This document shows, one piece after another, positions 51,718 through 61,005 of a stretch of DNA of 64,000 bases (positions are counted from its first letter, which is position 1; each line of letters opens with the position of its first letter). A program made the position numbers and the translations under genes. The notes beneath the pieces are model-generated. The model had not been told where the DNA came from, searched no databases, and saw nothing but the letters and a program-made list of their open reading frames with translations. Where the stretch lies: contig JAKVLB010000002.1 of the NCBI GenBank assembly GCA_022484595.1, positions 246,868 through 310,867 of the forward strand, written 5' to 3'. The DNA comes from Mageeibacillus sp. (lineage in GTDB: Bacteria; Bacillota; Clostridia; Saccharofermentanales; Saccharofermentanaceae).

Positions 51718-53094
51718 ATGAGCTACGATAACGACAGACTGGGTGCTGCACTAAAGCTTTATCTGGGCAGCAATCCGCTACCGATGCATATGCCCGGCCA
51801 CAAGCGCAATCCGGCACTCATCACTTCTGAATTCTATCAGGACATCACCGAGATTCAGGGATTTGACAATCTTCATTCACCGAACGGACTGCTCAAAGAT
51901 CTTGAGTCGGCTGCCGCAGTGCTGTGGAAGGCCGCAGGAGCCTTTATTTCAGTCGGCGGTTCAACCGCCATGATTCTTTCTGCGATTGCCGCGTGCAATG
52001 CCGTAAACCCCGGCTCCCGCGTGCTTGTTGCGATGAATTGCCATCTGTCTGTCTGGCACGCCCTTGAGCTCACCGGCAATGAGATTATTCCTCTGATGCC
52101 GGTGACCGACCCCGCACTGCCTTTTGCGGGACCAGTAAACTCAGCGGATATCGCTTCTGTACTTCTGAGAGACCCGCTCATAAGGACCGTCATCATCACT
52201 TCACCGACATACGAAGGTGTAATCTCCGACACAGAGGAGATTTACCGCATTACGCGAAAATACGATGCCACGCTTATCGTCGACTGTGCGCATGGATCAC
52301 ACCTCGGACTTGACGATACCTTCTGGGGCGAAGATGTACGCGGTGACATCGTCATAAAGAGCCTGCATAAGACGATCAATGCGCCGACGCAGACCGCGCT
52401 GATGCTGACATACGAAGCCTGCAGGGTTCCGGAGGAAGTTCTGAGACACTATATAGATATTTTCGAGACCAGCAGCCCTTCATATATTCTACTTAAAGGA
52501 GTGTCACATGCCATCGCCTCGATTAACTCGGACAGCAGCCTGATGAACGGCTGGGAATCCGGGATTGTCACCGCAGAGCAACGCCTTGCCGGGCTTAAGA
52601 ATTACCGTTTCTGGCAGGCTCCGGTGAGAGAAAGATCCAAGCTCGTACTGCTTGGAGACGGAATTGCTCTGGCAGACAGACTTCATTCCGATTTCAATAT
52701 TGAATGTGAAGCGGCCTTCGCGACACACCTTATAGCCATGACGGGAATCGGAGATACGGTTCAGTCTCTCGAACGTTTTACAGATGCAGTCCGGCGGATT
52801 GACGACATATCTGACGTTCAGAGCGAGACTAAGACCGTAGCCAGACCAAGACCTGTATTCGGTATGAATATCAGAGACGCGGCGCGCTCAGGACTCACAG
52901 CAGACAGCGGCAGGCTTGATGAATGCGCAGGGAGAATCTGCGGAGAGTATCTGTTCTGCTACCCGCCGGGAGTCCCGCTGCTGGTTCCCGGAGAAGTCAT
53001 AACGCAGGATGTCATTGATTATGTCGGTCAAAGCGGCTCGCAAATTCTCAAAGGCTCTGCGCTTTTCGACGGATGTCTCAAAGTCTTAACTTGA
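51718..53094 (+). CDS. Orn/Lys/Arg decarboxylase-family PLP enzyme
   Basis: 458-aa aspartate-aminotransferase-fold protein. MPGHK near residue 24, the catalytic segment VDCAHGSHLG and the PLP-lysine motif SLHKTINAPTQTALM are the signature of the family. The length is that of the shorter Gram-positive type without the long wing domain. Substrate could be arginine, lysine or ornithine; not determinable here. TAAGGAG precedes the ATG, only about 20 bases from the preceding terminator. The SCIFF promoter overlaps its stop. Confidence 0.85.
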   Translation: MSYDNDRLGAALKLYLGSNPLPMHMPGHKRNPALITSEFYQDITEIQGFDNLHSPNGLLKDLESAAAVLWKAAGAFISVGGSTAMILSAIAACNAVNPGSRVLVAMNCHLSVWHALELTGNEIIPLMPVTDPALPFAGPVNSADIASVLLRDPLIRTVIITSPTYEGVISDTEEIYRITRKYDATLIVDCAHGSHLGLDDTFWGEDVRGDIVIKSLHKTINAPTQTALMLTYEACRVPEEVLRHYIDIFETSSPSYILLKGVSHAIASINSDSSLMNGWESGIVTAEQRLAGLKNYRFWQAPVRERSKLVLLGDGIALADRLHSDFNIECEAAFATHLIAMTGIGDTVQSLERFTDAVRRIDDISDVQSETKTVARPRPVFGMNIRDAARSGLTADSGRLDECAGRICGEYLFCYPPGVPLLVPGEVITQDVIDYVGQSGSQILKGSALFDGCLKVLT

Positions 53095-53120
53095 CAGTGG
53101 TACGCAAATCAAAGTATAAT
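53091..53120 (+). promoter_or_regulatory. Predicted strong promoter of the SCIFF gene
   Basis: TTGACA (53091-53096) with an 18-base spacer and TATAAT (53115-53120), almost full consensus. The -35 overlaps the stop codon of the upstream decarboxylase gene. Confidence 0.85.
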
Positions 53121-53150
53121 CACAATATTCTAAAAAGGGAGGCTCCGGTT

Positions 53151-53297
53151 ATGACCAGAATTGTTACAATCGAGACCCGCGACCTGACAAAATCTGTAAA
53201 GGAAGGCGGATGCGGCGAATGCCAGACATCTTGCCAGTCTGCATGCAAGACATCCTGCGGAGTTGCCAATCAGGCTTGCGAGAAGCTTTCAAAGTAA
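53151..53297 (+). CDS. scfA: Six-cysteine SCIFF peptide (ranthipeptide precursor)
   Basis: 48-aa precursor. Cysteines at residues 21, 24, 28, 32, 36 and 43 with CGECQTSCQSACKTSC and VANQACEK as the near-invariant core. Its leader is MTRIVTIETRDLTKSVKEGG. In SCIFF-type ranthipeptides a radical SAM enzyme links the sulfur of cysteines to other residues by thioether bonds. The frame extends upstream, but ATG 53151 after GGGAGG gives the known start. It has its own promoter; the maturase gene follows. The bioactivity is not known with certainty; a signalling role has been proposed for relatives. Confidence 0.97.
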   Translation: MTRIVTIETRDLTKSVKEGGCGECQTSCQSACKTSCGVANQACEKLSK

Positions 53298-53320
53298 TTT
53301 TTTAACAGCTTTGAGATAAT

Positions 53321-53347
53321 AAGGTCTCATATTATGAGACCTTTTTT
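53321..53347 (+). terminator. Terminator/attenuator between SCIFF and its maturase
   Basis: AAGGTCTCAT / ATGAGACCTT with a three-base loop (ATT), then TTTTT. It probably limits readthrough into the maturase, giving peptide excess. Confidence 0.85.
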
Positions 53348-53369
53348 ATTGCGTTTTTGGAGGTAATCT

Positions 53370-54752
53370 GTGATTCACTGCTACAAATTTGACGGACTTA
53401 ATATCGTGCTCGACTGTTACTCGGGCTCAATTCATATGTGCGACCCTGTAAGCTTCGACATGATCTCATGGTACGAGACTGAGGACGCCGACAAGGTTAT
53501 CGCCAGAGCCATGGAGGTTCACGGGATTTCACGCGAGGATGCCGAAGAGTGTCTGAATGATATTGATGGTCTTGTCAGCGCGGGAAAACTTTATGCAGAA
53601 GACAAATTTGAGAATATTGCGCACGACTTCAGAAAGAAGAAATTCACAATCAAGGCTTTGTGTCTGCATGTCGCCCATACCTGTAATCTCAACTGCTCAT
53701 ACTGCTTCGCAAGCCAGGGCAAGTATCACGGCGAACGCGCTGTTATGAGCTATGAAGTCGGTGTAAAGGCCATTGATTTTCTGATCGCAAATTCGGGATA
53801 TCACAAGAATCTGGATATAGACTTTTTCGGCGGTGAACCGCTGATGAACTGGGACGTTGTAAAGAAGCTCGTCTCTTACGGCCGCAGCCAGGAAGCGATT
53901 CACGGGAAGAATATAAGATTCACTCTCACCACAAACGGCGTTCTCCTGGATGATGAAGTTACAGAATTCTGCAACCGTGAGATGCATAACGTTGTTCTTT
54001 CTCTTGACGGCAGACCGGAAGTCAATGACAGATTCAGAGTGGACCTCGCAGGCCACGGCTCATACGAGCGTATCGTTCCCAACTTCAAGCGTTTCGTTGA
54101 GGCGCGCGGTGACAGAAGCTACTATATGCGCGGCACCTTCACTCACTTCAACACTGATTTCGTAAACGACATCAGGCACATGCTGGACCTTGGCTTCAAC
54201 GAGCTGTCGATGGAACCTGTTGTGACCGATCCTTCGTCACCCTCAGCGCTTACCCAGGAAGACCTTCCCGTTATCTTTGACCAGTATGAACAGCTCGCAA
54301 GACTGATGATTGAGCGCTATAACGAAGGCCGCCCGTTCACCTTCTATCACTATATGCTGGATCTGACCTGCGGTCCGTGTATCTACAAGCGCGTCGCCGG
54401 ATGCGGCTCAGGCACCGAGTACCTCGCGGTCACGCCATGGGGAGACCTGTATCCGTGCCACCAGTTCGTAGGTGACAGCAAGTACCTGATGGGAAATCTG
54501 GACACCGGTGTCACAAATTACGCGATGCGCGAAAAGTTTGCCTCATGCAACGCCTACAGCCGCCCGGAATGCAGAGACTGCTGGGCAAAGCTCTACTGCT
54601 CCGGCGGATGCGCCGCAAATTCATATCACGCTACCTCGGATATCAACGGCGTATATGAATACGGATGTGAGTTGTTCAAAAAACGCATAGAATGTGCAAT
54701 CGCAGTTAAGCTCAAGACTTCCGGGCTGAGCGGGAAGCTGGACAGGCCGTAA
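53370..54752 (+). CDS. scfB: Radical SAM SCIFF maturase
   Basis: 460-aa enzyme forming thioether links in the SCIFF peptide. The radical SAM cluster C105-x3-C109-x2-C112 (HTCNLNCSYC) is clear. A C-terminal SPASM domain (about 345-440) carries more cysteine ligands: CGPCIYKRVAGCGSG, DLYPCHQFVG, and CRDCWAKLYCSGGCAANSY. A leader-recognition (RRE-like) domain is expected in the first 90 residues. The start is GTG at 53370 with GGAGG six bases upstream. It is downstream of the peptide gene, separated by a terminator. Confidence 0.96.
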   Translation: MIHCYKFDGLNIVLDCYSGSIHMCDPVSFDMISWYETEDADKVIARAMEVHGISREDAEECLNDIDGLVSAGKLYAEDKFENIAHDFRKKKFTIKALCLHVAHTCNLNCSYCFASQGKYHGERAVMSYEVGVKAIDFLIANSGYHKNLDIDFFGGEPLMNWDVVKKLVSYGRSQEAIHGKNIRFTLTTNGVLLDDEVTEFCNREMHNVVLSLDGRPEVNDRFRVDLAGHGSYERIVPNFKRFVEARGDRSYYMRGTFTHFNTDFVNDIRHMLDLGFNELSMEPVVTDPSSPSALTQEDLPVIFDQYEQLARLMIERYNEGRPFTFYHYMLDLTCGPCIYKRVAGCGSGTEYLAVTPWGDLYPCHQFVGDSKYLMGNLDTGVTNYAMREKFASCNAYSRPECRDCWAKLYCSGGCAANSYHATSDINGVYEYGCELFKKRIECAIAVKLKTSGLSGKLDRP

Positions 54753-54776
54753 CATAAAGGCAGATAACCTATCGAA

Positions 54777-54811
54777 TAAAAAGGTCCCGACAGACAAGCT
54801 GCCGGGACTTT
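54777..54811. terminator. Bidirectional terminator between scfB and aspS
   Basis: GTCCCGACA (54784-54792) and TGCCGGGAC (54800-54808) form a 9-bp stem (one G-U). On the minus strand CTTTTTATTC follows; on the plus strand TTTATATTT. It closes both convergent genes. Confidence 0.85.
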
Positions 54812-54815
54812 ATAT

Positions 54816-56579
54816 TTACTGTTTACTGTCGATATTGATTTTTATATGGACATCGTCAAGCTGTTTTGGTTCAACCGCAGCAGGTGCACCCATCATTATA
54901 TCCTGCGCCTGTTTGTTCATAGGGAAAGGAATTATCTCTCGGATACTCTCTTCCCCTGCAAGAAGCATGACCATTCTGTCAACTCCAGGAGCAATGCCGG
55001 CATGCGGGGGTGCTCCGTAGCAGAAAGCGTTATACATTGCCGGGAACTTCGCCTTGACATCATCTTCGCCTAAGCCCACGAGATCAAAGGCCTTTACCAT
55101 TATCTCCGGATCATGGTTGCGGACTGCGCCGGATGAAAGCTCGACACCGTTGCATACAAGATCATACTGATATGCAAGAATATCCAGAGGATTCATTGAC
55201 TCCAGTGCCTTCATTCCGCCCTGCGGCATAGAGAAAGGGTTGTGACAGAACTCAAGCGCGCCGGACTCTTCGCCAATCTCGTACATGGGGAAATCCACTA
55301 TCCAGCAGAACTCATAGCAATCCTTGTCGTAATGTCCCGCGGACTTCATTCCAAGCATTCTCCTCAGCACGCCTGCGCTCTTCTGAGCGGCGCCCCTGGT
55401 TCCGGCTGTAACACCGACAAAATCTCCGGGCTTAAGACCGAGAAGCGAATCAACCTCTTCCTTGAAATCAACGAGGAATTTTGATATTCCGCCGACATAG
55501 TTTCCGTTCTCATCAACCTTGAACCAGTATGCCTTGCTTCCGGATTCCGTCTCGACATCCGCGCACATCTTGTCTGTCTCTTTGCGGGTCTCGGTATATC
55601 CGTCAGTGACGACAGCCTTGATCACGCTGCCGTGGAACGGCTCAAAAGCGCACTTGGCAAAGCAATCCGTCACATCATTGATAATCAGGTCTATTCTCAG
55701 ATCAGGCTTATCGGTGCCGTATTTTGCGAGTGATTCAAGATATGGGATTCTTGTGAACGGAGCAGCCGATGCCCTGTTGAATACACCGTATTTCTCGAAG
55801 ACCGGCGGAAGAACTTTCTCGATTATCTCGAAAACATCTTCCTGCGAAGCGAACGCCATCTCCATATCAAGCTGATAGAACTCTCCAGGTGAACGGTCTG
55901 CTCTCGCGTCTTCATCTCTGAAGCACGGAGCGATCTGGAAGTAACGGTCAAATCCGGAAGCCATAAGTATCTGCTTGAACTGCTGAGGAGCCTGCGGCAG
56001 CGCGTAGAACTTGCCCGGGTGATTACGTGCCGGAACAAGGTAATCTCGTGCTCCCTCAGGCGAAGAACATGTAAGAATAGGAGTTGTAACCTCGACGAAG
56101 TCAAGGTCGTTCATTCTCTGTCTGAGCTCGGTGACTATGCGGCTTCTCATGAGGATTCTGTCCTTTACGGCAGGATTTCTCAAATCAAGATAGCGATACT
56201 TGAGCCTTACATTCTCATCGGCATTCTTTGACTGTCTTATCTCAAACGGGAGTGAGTTATATATACATTTGCCAAGCACTTCAATATGTGAAGGAACGAC
56301 TTCGATGTCGCCTGTGGCAAGCTGATCAGTTTTGCTTGAACGTTCTCTTACGACGCCTTCAATCTGAAGTGTTGACTCGTTGTTTACGCCGTCAAGGCAC
56401 TGAATCATCTCCTCCGTCTCCAAAACCACCTGTGTTACCCCGTAAAAATCGCGCAACACCAAAAAACAAAGGTTCTTACTTACTCTTCTGATATTTTCGT
56501 ACCAGCCGACAAGCGTAACATTCTTTCCGCAATCGGAAAGTCTCAGCTCGTCGCAGGTATGAGTTCTTGACTGCATCAT
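54816..56579 (-). CDS. aspS: Aspartyl-tRNA synthetase
   Basis: 587-aa class II synthetase. N-terminal OB anticodon domain (VTLVGWYENIRRVSKNLCFL), class II catalytic motifs including TRSRIVTELR-type motif 1, FRDEDARADRSPGEFYQLDMEM (motif 2, in pieces), and a C-terminal motif 3 (GAPPHAGIAPGVDRMVMLLAG). The long bacterial insertion domain (about 280-420) is present, so this is the bacterial type, not the archaeal-like one. GAGGTGG precedes the ATG. Confidence 0.96.
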   Translation of the reverse strand: MMQSRTHTCDELRLSDCGKNVTLVGWYENIRRVSKNLCFLVLRDFYGVTQVVLETEEMIQCLDGVNNESTLQIEGVVRERSSKTDQLATGDIEVVPSHIEVLGKCIYNSLPFEIRQSKNADENVRLKYRYLDLRNPAVKDRILMRSRIVTELRQRMNDLDFVEVTTPILTCSSPEGARDYLVPARNHPGKFYALPQAPQQFKQILMASGFDRYFQIAPCFRDEDARADRSPGEFYQLDMEMAFASQEDVFEIIEKVLPPVFEKYGVFNRASAAPFTRIPYLESLAKYGTDKPDLRIDLIINDVTDCFAKCAFEPFHGSVIKAVVTDGYTETRKETDKMCADVETESGSKAYWFKVDENGNYVGGISKFLVDFKEEVDSLLGLKPGDFVGVTAGTRGAAQKSAGVLRRMLGMKSAGHYDKDCYEFCWIVDFPMYEIGEESGALEFCHNPFSMPQGGMKALESMNPLDILAYQYDLVCNGVELSSGAVRNHDPEIMVKAFDLVGLGEDDVKAKFPAMYNAFCYGAPPHAGIAPGVDRMVMLLAGEESIREIIPFPMNKQAQDIMMGAPAAVEPKQLDDVHIKINIDSKQ

Positions 56580-56668
56580 AATTCCACCTCGACAAATAAA
56601 GTTAATTCTATTGCTAACGCAATCACTTTGTCAACTCGGACAGAGTATATTCGCATTATTATGAGAGC

Positions 56669-58624
56669 TTACTCCAGCTCAAACGCGCCGGTATAGAGCC
56701 TGTAATAAGTTCCTCTCTCTTCAATAAGCTTTTCGTGCGAACCGCGCTCGATGATTTTGCCGTGATCCAGCACCATAATCACATCGGAATTCTTTACTGT
56801 AGACAGTCTGTGGGCAATGACAAATACTGTTCTGCCCTCCATGAGTTTGTCCATACCGCGCTGGACCATCGCCTCAGTCCTCGTATCGATTGACGAAGTC
56901 GCCTCATCAAGTATCATTACAGGCGGATTGGCAACCGCGGCCCTTGCTATCGCTATGAGCTGGCGCTGACCCTGTGAGAGGTTTGCGCCATTGTTCTCAA
57001 TGAGAGTCTCATATCCTGACGGAAGTCTCTCGACAAAATCCGCCGCACCCGCGAGACTTGCGGCTTCGCGACATTCTTCATCACTTGCGTCGAGCCTGCC
57101 GTATCTTATATTGTCCATTACAGTACCGGTAAACAGATTTGTCTCCTGAAGCACCAGACCAAGCGAACGTCTCAGATCGTTCTTGCGGATCTTGTTGACA
57201 TTAATTCCGTCATATCTGATTTTGCCGTCAGCTATGTCGTAGAAGCGGTTTATAAGGTTGGTTATTGTCGTCTTGCCGGCGCCTGTGGCACCTACGAAAG
57301 CGACCTTCTGACCGGGCTCGGCAAATACGGTCACGTCATTGAGCACCTGCTTATCAGGCTCATATCCGAAATCAACATCCGTGAGTCTCACATCGCCCTT
57401 AAGCTCAGTATATGTAACCGTTCCGTCAGCCTGATGCGGGTGGCGCCACGCCCAGTGGCCTGTCTGATGCGGGACTTCGGATATGGCACCGTCCGGAGCT
57501 ATTTCCGCATTTACAAGCGTTACATAGCCGTCGTCGGTCTCCGGCTTCTCATCTATCAGTTCGAAAATTCTTCTCGCGCCCGCACCCGCCATTACAATAG
57601 CATTCATCTGCATTGTGAGCTGATTGAGGTTGCCCATGAACTGCTTTGCCATGTTGAGGAAAGGCACCATTATCGCTATGCTGAAAGCCATTCCGGACAG
57701 TGAAAGATTCGGTGTGTGAAGTGCGATCATTACGCCTCCGACGCAGGCAAGAAGCACATAGACTATGTTCCCGATGTTGTTTATTATCGGTGCCAGAATG
57801 TTGGCATAAGCATTCGCTTTTCCGCTCTCCTGCGCCAGAGAGTCGTTGAGCCTGTTGAATTCTTCAGTAGCGCAGGACTCATGGTTGAAGACCTTTACGA
57901 CCTTCTGTCCGTTCATCATCTCCTGGACGAAGCCCTCGGTAGCCGCCACGCTGTTCTGCTGACGGATGAAGTATTTGGATGATCCCGCTCCAACCTTGCC
58001 TGTTATCACTGCCATTAATATCACTCCGAAAGCAAGCACCAGAGTCATCCAGACACTGTAGTAAAGCATTATGAAGAACACCGCCGCAAGCAGGATGCCG
58101 GAACGCAGGATAGCCGGAACAGCCATGGAAACAAGCTGTCTCAAAGTGTCTATATCGTTTGTGTAGCGGCTCATTATCTCGCCGTGCTTGTGGGAATCGA
58201 AGTATTTGACGGGAAGTCTTTGCATATCGATAAACATCTCTTCCCTGAGATTGGACATAAACTTCTGCGTCATGTACGCGAGAAGCTGTGACTGCGTTAT
58301 GCTCAATATCCAGGCGACTGCATAAAGGCTTATCAGTATCGCCAGATATCTGACCAGCTGCGGTCTGGCGCCGGACCAGTCACCGGACTTCCAGAAGTTC
58401 TCAATTACAGTAAGAACCTTCTGCTGAAAAATCGACGGTACTGCCGCGACTATGGCATTCACAAGAATGCACACCAGGACTGCGGGTACAAGCTTAGGGA
58501 AATATCCCGCATACTTCTTTATTACTCTTTTAAGATCGCCGCTCTGGCCCTTCATCTGTCCGAAGGAAGCAGCACCGCGCCTGCCGCCAGGCATCTGCGC
58601 TTTCTTTGTCTGATTATTACTCAT
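56669..58624 (-). CDS. ABC exporter half-transporter (B subunit of a pair)
   Basis: 651 aa. N-terminal basic cytoplasmic stretch (about 1-40), six membrane helices (about 45-350), then an ATPase domain (about 400-651): Walker A GATGAGKTT, signature LSQGQRQLIAIARA, DEATSSIDTRTE. All motifs look catalytic. The start at ATG 58624 is preferred over frame openings at 58696 and 58630 because GGGAG lies nine bases upstream. It overlaps the partner gene by eight bases. Heterodimeric multidrug exporters are the closest relatives; substrate unknown. Confidence 0.9.
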   Translation of the reverse strand: MSNNQTKKAQMPGGRRGAASFGQMKGQSGDLKRVIKKYAGYFPKLVPAVLVCILVNAIVAAVPSIFQQKVLTVIENFWKSGDWSGARPQLVRYLAILISLYAVAWILSITQSQLLAYMTQKFMSNLREEMFIDMQRLPVKYFDSHKHGEIMSRYTNDIDTLRQLVSMAVPAILRSGILLAAVFFIMLYYSVWMTLVLAFGVILMAVITGKVGAGSSKYFIRQQNSVAATEGFVQEMMNGQKVVKVFNHESCATEEFNRLNDSLAQESGKANAYANILAPIINNIGNIVYVLLACVGGVMIALHTPNLSLSGMAFSIAIMVPFLNMAKQFMGNLNQLTMQMNAIVMAGAGARRIFELIDEKPETDDGYVTLVNAEIAPDGAISEVPHQTGHWAWRHPHQADGTVTYTELKGDVRLTDVDFGYEPDKQVLNDVTVFAEPGQKVAFVGATGAGKTTITNLINRFYDIADGKIRYDGINVNKIRKNDLRRSLGLVLQETNLFTGTVMDNIRYGRLDASDEECREAASLAGAADFVERLPSGYETLIENNGANLSQGQRQLIAIARAAVANPPVMILDEATSSIDTRTEAMVQRGMDKLMEGRTVFVIAHRLSTVKNSDVIMVLDHGKIIERGSHEKLIEERGTYYRLYTGAFELE

Positions 58625-60359
58625 TGCTGCCATCTCCCTTCGTCTGGTCCTCATAGGTCTCACGATATATCTGCGAGCTCTTGAGAAGTTCCTCATGGGT
58701 GCCGGTACCTTCTATATGACCGTTGTTCATAATGACAATCATGTCGGCATCCTGAACCGAAGCGATTCTCTGCGCAATTATGATTTTTGTCGTATCCGGG
58801 ATATTCTCCCTGAAGCCCTTGCGTATAAGGGCATCCGTCCTTGTATCGACCGCTGAGGTGGAATCATCAAGAATCAGGACCGCCGGATGCTTGAGAAGCG
58901 CACGCGCTATGCAGAGACGCTGCTTCTGACCGCCGGACACATTGGTTCCTCCCTGTTCGATATGTGTGTCATAACCATCGGGAAAACTTCTGATAAACTC
59001 ATCTGCCTGCGCTGTTCTGCACGCATCTGCAAGCTCTTCATCGGTAGCATTGCTGTTTCCCCACCGCAGATTCTCCGCGATTGTCCCGGAGAACAGTTCG
59101 TTCTTCTGAAGCACAACGGATACCGCGTCTCTCAAAGTCTTAATATCATAATCTCTTACATCAACGCCGCCGACACATACACTGCCTTCGGTAACGTCAT
59201 AGAGGCGCGATATGAGCTGGATAAGAGTTGTTTTCGACGAACCCGTGCCGCCAAGAATACCGACCGTCATGCCGCTTGTGATATGGAGGTTTATATCGTA
59301 GAGCGCGTTCCTCAAAGCCTTGTCGGAGTACTTGAACGCGACGTTGCTGAACTCTATGCCGCCGTCCCTGACATTCATAACAGGGTTCTCCGGATTGCTT
59401 ATCGAAGGCTTCTCATCAATCACCTCAACGATACGTTTCATCGACTCAACCGACATTGTTATCATAACGTATACCATTGAAATCATCATCAGTGACATCA
59501 GAACCATAACGCCATATGTAAGCATCGCCGATATCTGGCCGATATCAATTATCGTTCCCCTGGAAGACACCACGAGCTTCGCGCCGACATAAAGGACAAA
59601 CGCCGTGTTGAAATACATACAGACTTCCATGAGAGGTCCGTTAAGTCCTACAATACGCTCTGCTTTCGTGAAATCGACGCGGATGTTCTCCGAAGCTGTC
59701 TTAAGCTTTCCGCTCTCGTAATCTTCGCGCGCAAATCCTTTGACCACGCGCATTCCGCGCACATTCTCCTCGATTGACTCGTTGAGCTTGTCATATTTTC
59801 TGAACACCGCCCTGAATGCCGGCATAGCGGTCTTGCCGATTAAGAAGAGTCCGAAAACAAGCACCGGCACAATCACCGCGAACGTCAGGGCAAGCGGCCC
59901 GCCCATCACCGACGCCATCACTATCGCGAAAACCAGCATCAGCGGAGATCTCACCGCGGTTCTGATTATCATCATATATGAGTTCTGAACATTCGTGACA
60001 TCCGTCGTCATTCTCGTTACAAGCGATGACGTCGAGAACTTGTCGATATTGCTGAATGAGAAACTCTGAACCTTAGCGAACAGATCGGACCTGAGATTAC
60101 CTGCGAACCCGGCCGATGCCTTCGCCGCGTAATTACCCGCCAGTGCTCCGCACGCCAGGGAGAAAACGGCCGCCACAACCATAAGTCCTCCGGTCTTCAA
60201 TATATCTCCCATATTCGCGCCGTTCTTTATGTTGTTTACCATATCTGACGTAATAAACGGAATAATTACTTCCATTATTACTTCGCCTATGATAAACACC
60301 AGCGTCAGTACAGTCTCTTTCTTATACTGCCGAAGCGATCTCAACAATTTACCTACCAT
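58617..60359 (-). CDS. ABC exporter half-transporter (A subunit of a pair)
   Basis: 580 aa, six membrane helices (about 15-310) and an ATPase domain (about 340-580). Walker A is GGTGSSKTTL, signature VSGGQKQRLCIARAL and Walker B VLILDDSTSAVD: the catalytic glutamate after Walker B is D (LDDSTSA), as in the degenerate site of heterodimeric exporters such as BmrC/D or TM287. The start at ATG 60359 follows GGAGGAG. Together with the next gene it forms a heterodimer controlled by the MarR upstream. Confidence 0.9.
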   Translation of the reverse strand: MVGKLLRSLRQYKKETVLTLVFIIGEVIMEVIIPFITSDMVNNIKNGANMGDILKTGGLMVVAAVFSLACGALAGNYAAKASAGFAGNLRSDLFAKVQSFSFSNIDKFSTSSLVTRMTTDVTNVQNSYMMIIRTAVRSPLMLVFAIVMASVMGGPLALTFAVIVPVLVFGLFLIGKTAMPAFRAVFRKYDKLNESIEENVRGMRVVKGFAREDYESGKLKTASENIRVDFTKAERIVGLNGPLMEVCMYFNTAFVLYVGAKLVVSSRGTIIDIGQISAMLTYGVMVLMSLMMISMVYVMITMSVESMKRIVEVIDEKPSISNPENPVMNVRDGGIEFSNVAFKYSDKALRNALYDINLHITSGMTVGILGGTGSSKTTLIQLISRLYDVTEGSVCVGGVDVRDYDIKTLRDAVSVVLQKNELFSGTIAENLRWGNSNATDEELADACRTAQADEFIRSFPDGYDTHIEQGGTNVSGGQKQRLCIARALLKHPAVLILDDSTSAVDTRTDALIRKGFRENIPDTTKIIIAQRIASVQDADMIVIMNNGHIEGTGTHEELLKSSQIYRETYEDQTKGDGSNE

Positions 60360-60448
60360 TATCTCTCCTCCGTATTGACGTTCTACCTGATATTTTCTGC
60401 CGCTGCTTATCGCCGCTGTCAATCACTGTCATTCCCGTGTCCGCGATC

Positions 60449-60916
60449 CTAGGACAACTCATTCGGAATTCCGCAGCAGTTATGGATAATCTTTCCCAAC
60501 GTTCCAATAAATCTTTCAATCTCCTCATCAGAAATACCTTCCCGCAGCTCTTCGAAAATCACCGTGTCATACTTATGAATCTCTGACAGCAGCCTGTGAG
60601 CCTTGTCCGTCGTCCTGATAACCTTCGCACGCCTGTCGTCCTCACTCTTGCACATGGTTATAAATCCGCGTGCCTCAAGCTTCTTAAGCACCTCTGTCTG
60701 CGTGGCATGAGTCGTATGCATATATCTCTCAATATCCCTTTGTGATATTGTGGAAAGCCCCATGCGCTCAAGCCTTCCGATAGTACCGATTGTCGCACTC
60801 TGAACTGCCGTTAAGTCAAAGTCACGCAGCTTCTCGTCCATTTTGCGCCTGAATGTCTTGTCAGGTATCGAAAACAACGGACCGTACGGTATCTGCTTAC
60901 TGTCAATAACAGACAT
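60449..60916 (-). CDS. MarR-family transcriptional regulator
   Basis: 155 aa. Winged helix with DLTAVQSATIGTIGRLE, the recognition region THATQTEVLKKLEARGFITM and the wing DDRRAKVIRTTDKAHRL. It is the first gene before two ABC exporter genes on the same strand, 89 bases upstream of them. AAGGAGG precedes the ATG. A palindrome and promoter just upstream suggest autoregulation. Confidence 0.9.
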   Translation of the reverse strand: MSVIDSKQIPYGPLFSIPDKTFRRKMDEKLRDFDLTAVQSATIGTIGRLERMGLSTISQRDIERYMHTTHATQTEVLKKLEARGFITMCKSEDDRRAKVIRTTDKAHRLLSEIHKYDTVIFEELREGISDEEIERFIGTLGKIIHNCCGIPNELS

Positions 60917-60941
60917 ATCAGGCCTCCTTTGCTAAAGATGT

Positions 60942-60977
60942 TATGCCGTCTGTACAAGATGTGTCGCATACGGCATA
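60942..60977. promoter_or_regulatory. Candidate MarR operator
   Basis: Arms TATGCCGT (60942-60949) and ACGGCATA (60970-60977) are perfectly complementary, with a 20-base gap. It begins at the -10 of the marR promoter, as expected for autorepression. Confidence 0.6.
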
Positions 60978-61005
60978 TTTTATTTTTTGATTTGCGATTT
61001 GTCAA
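60977..61005 (-). promoter_or_regulatory. Predicted promoter of the marR-ABC operon
   Basis: On the minus strand TTGACA (61000-61005), 17-base spacer, TAAAAT (60977-60982). The -35 lies at the edge of the broken TPR gene. Confidence 0.8.
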
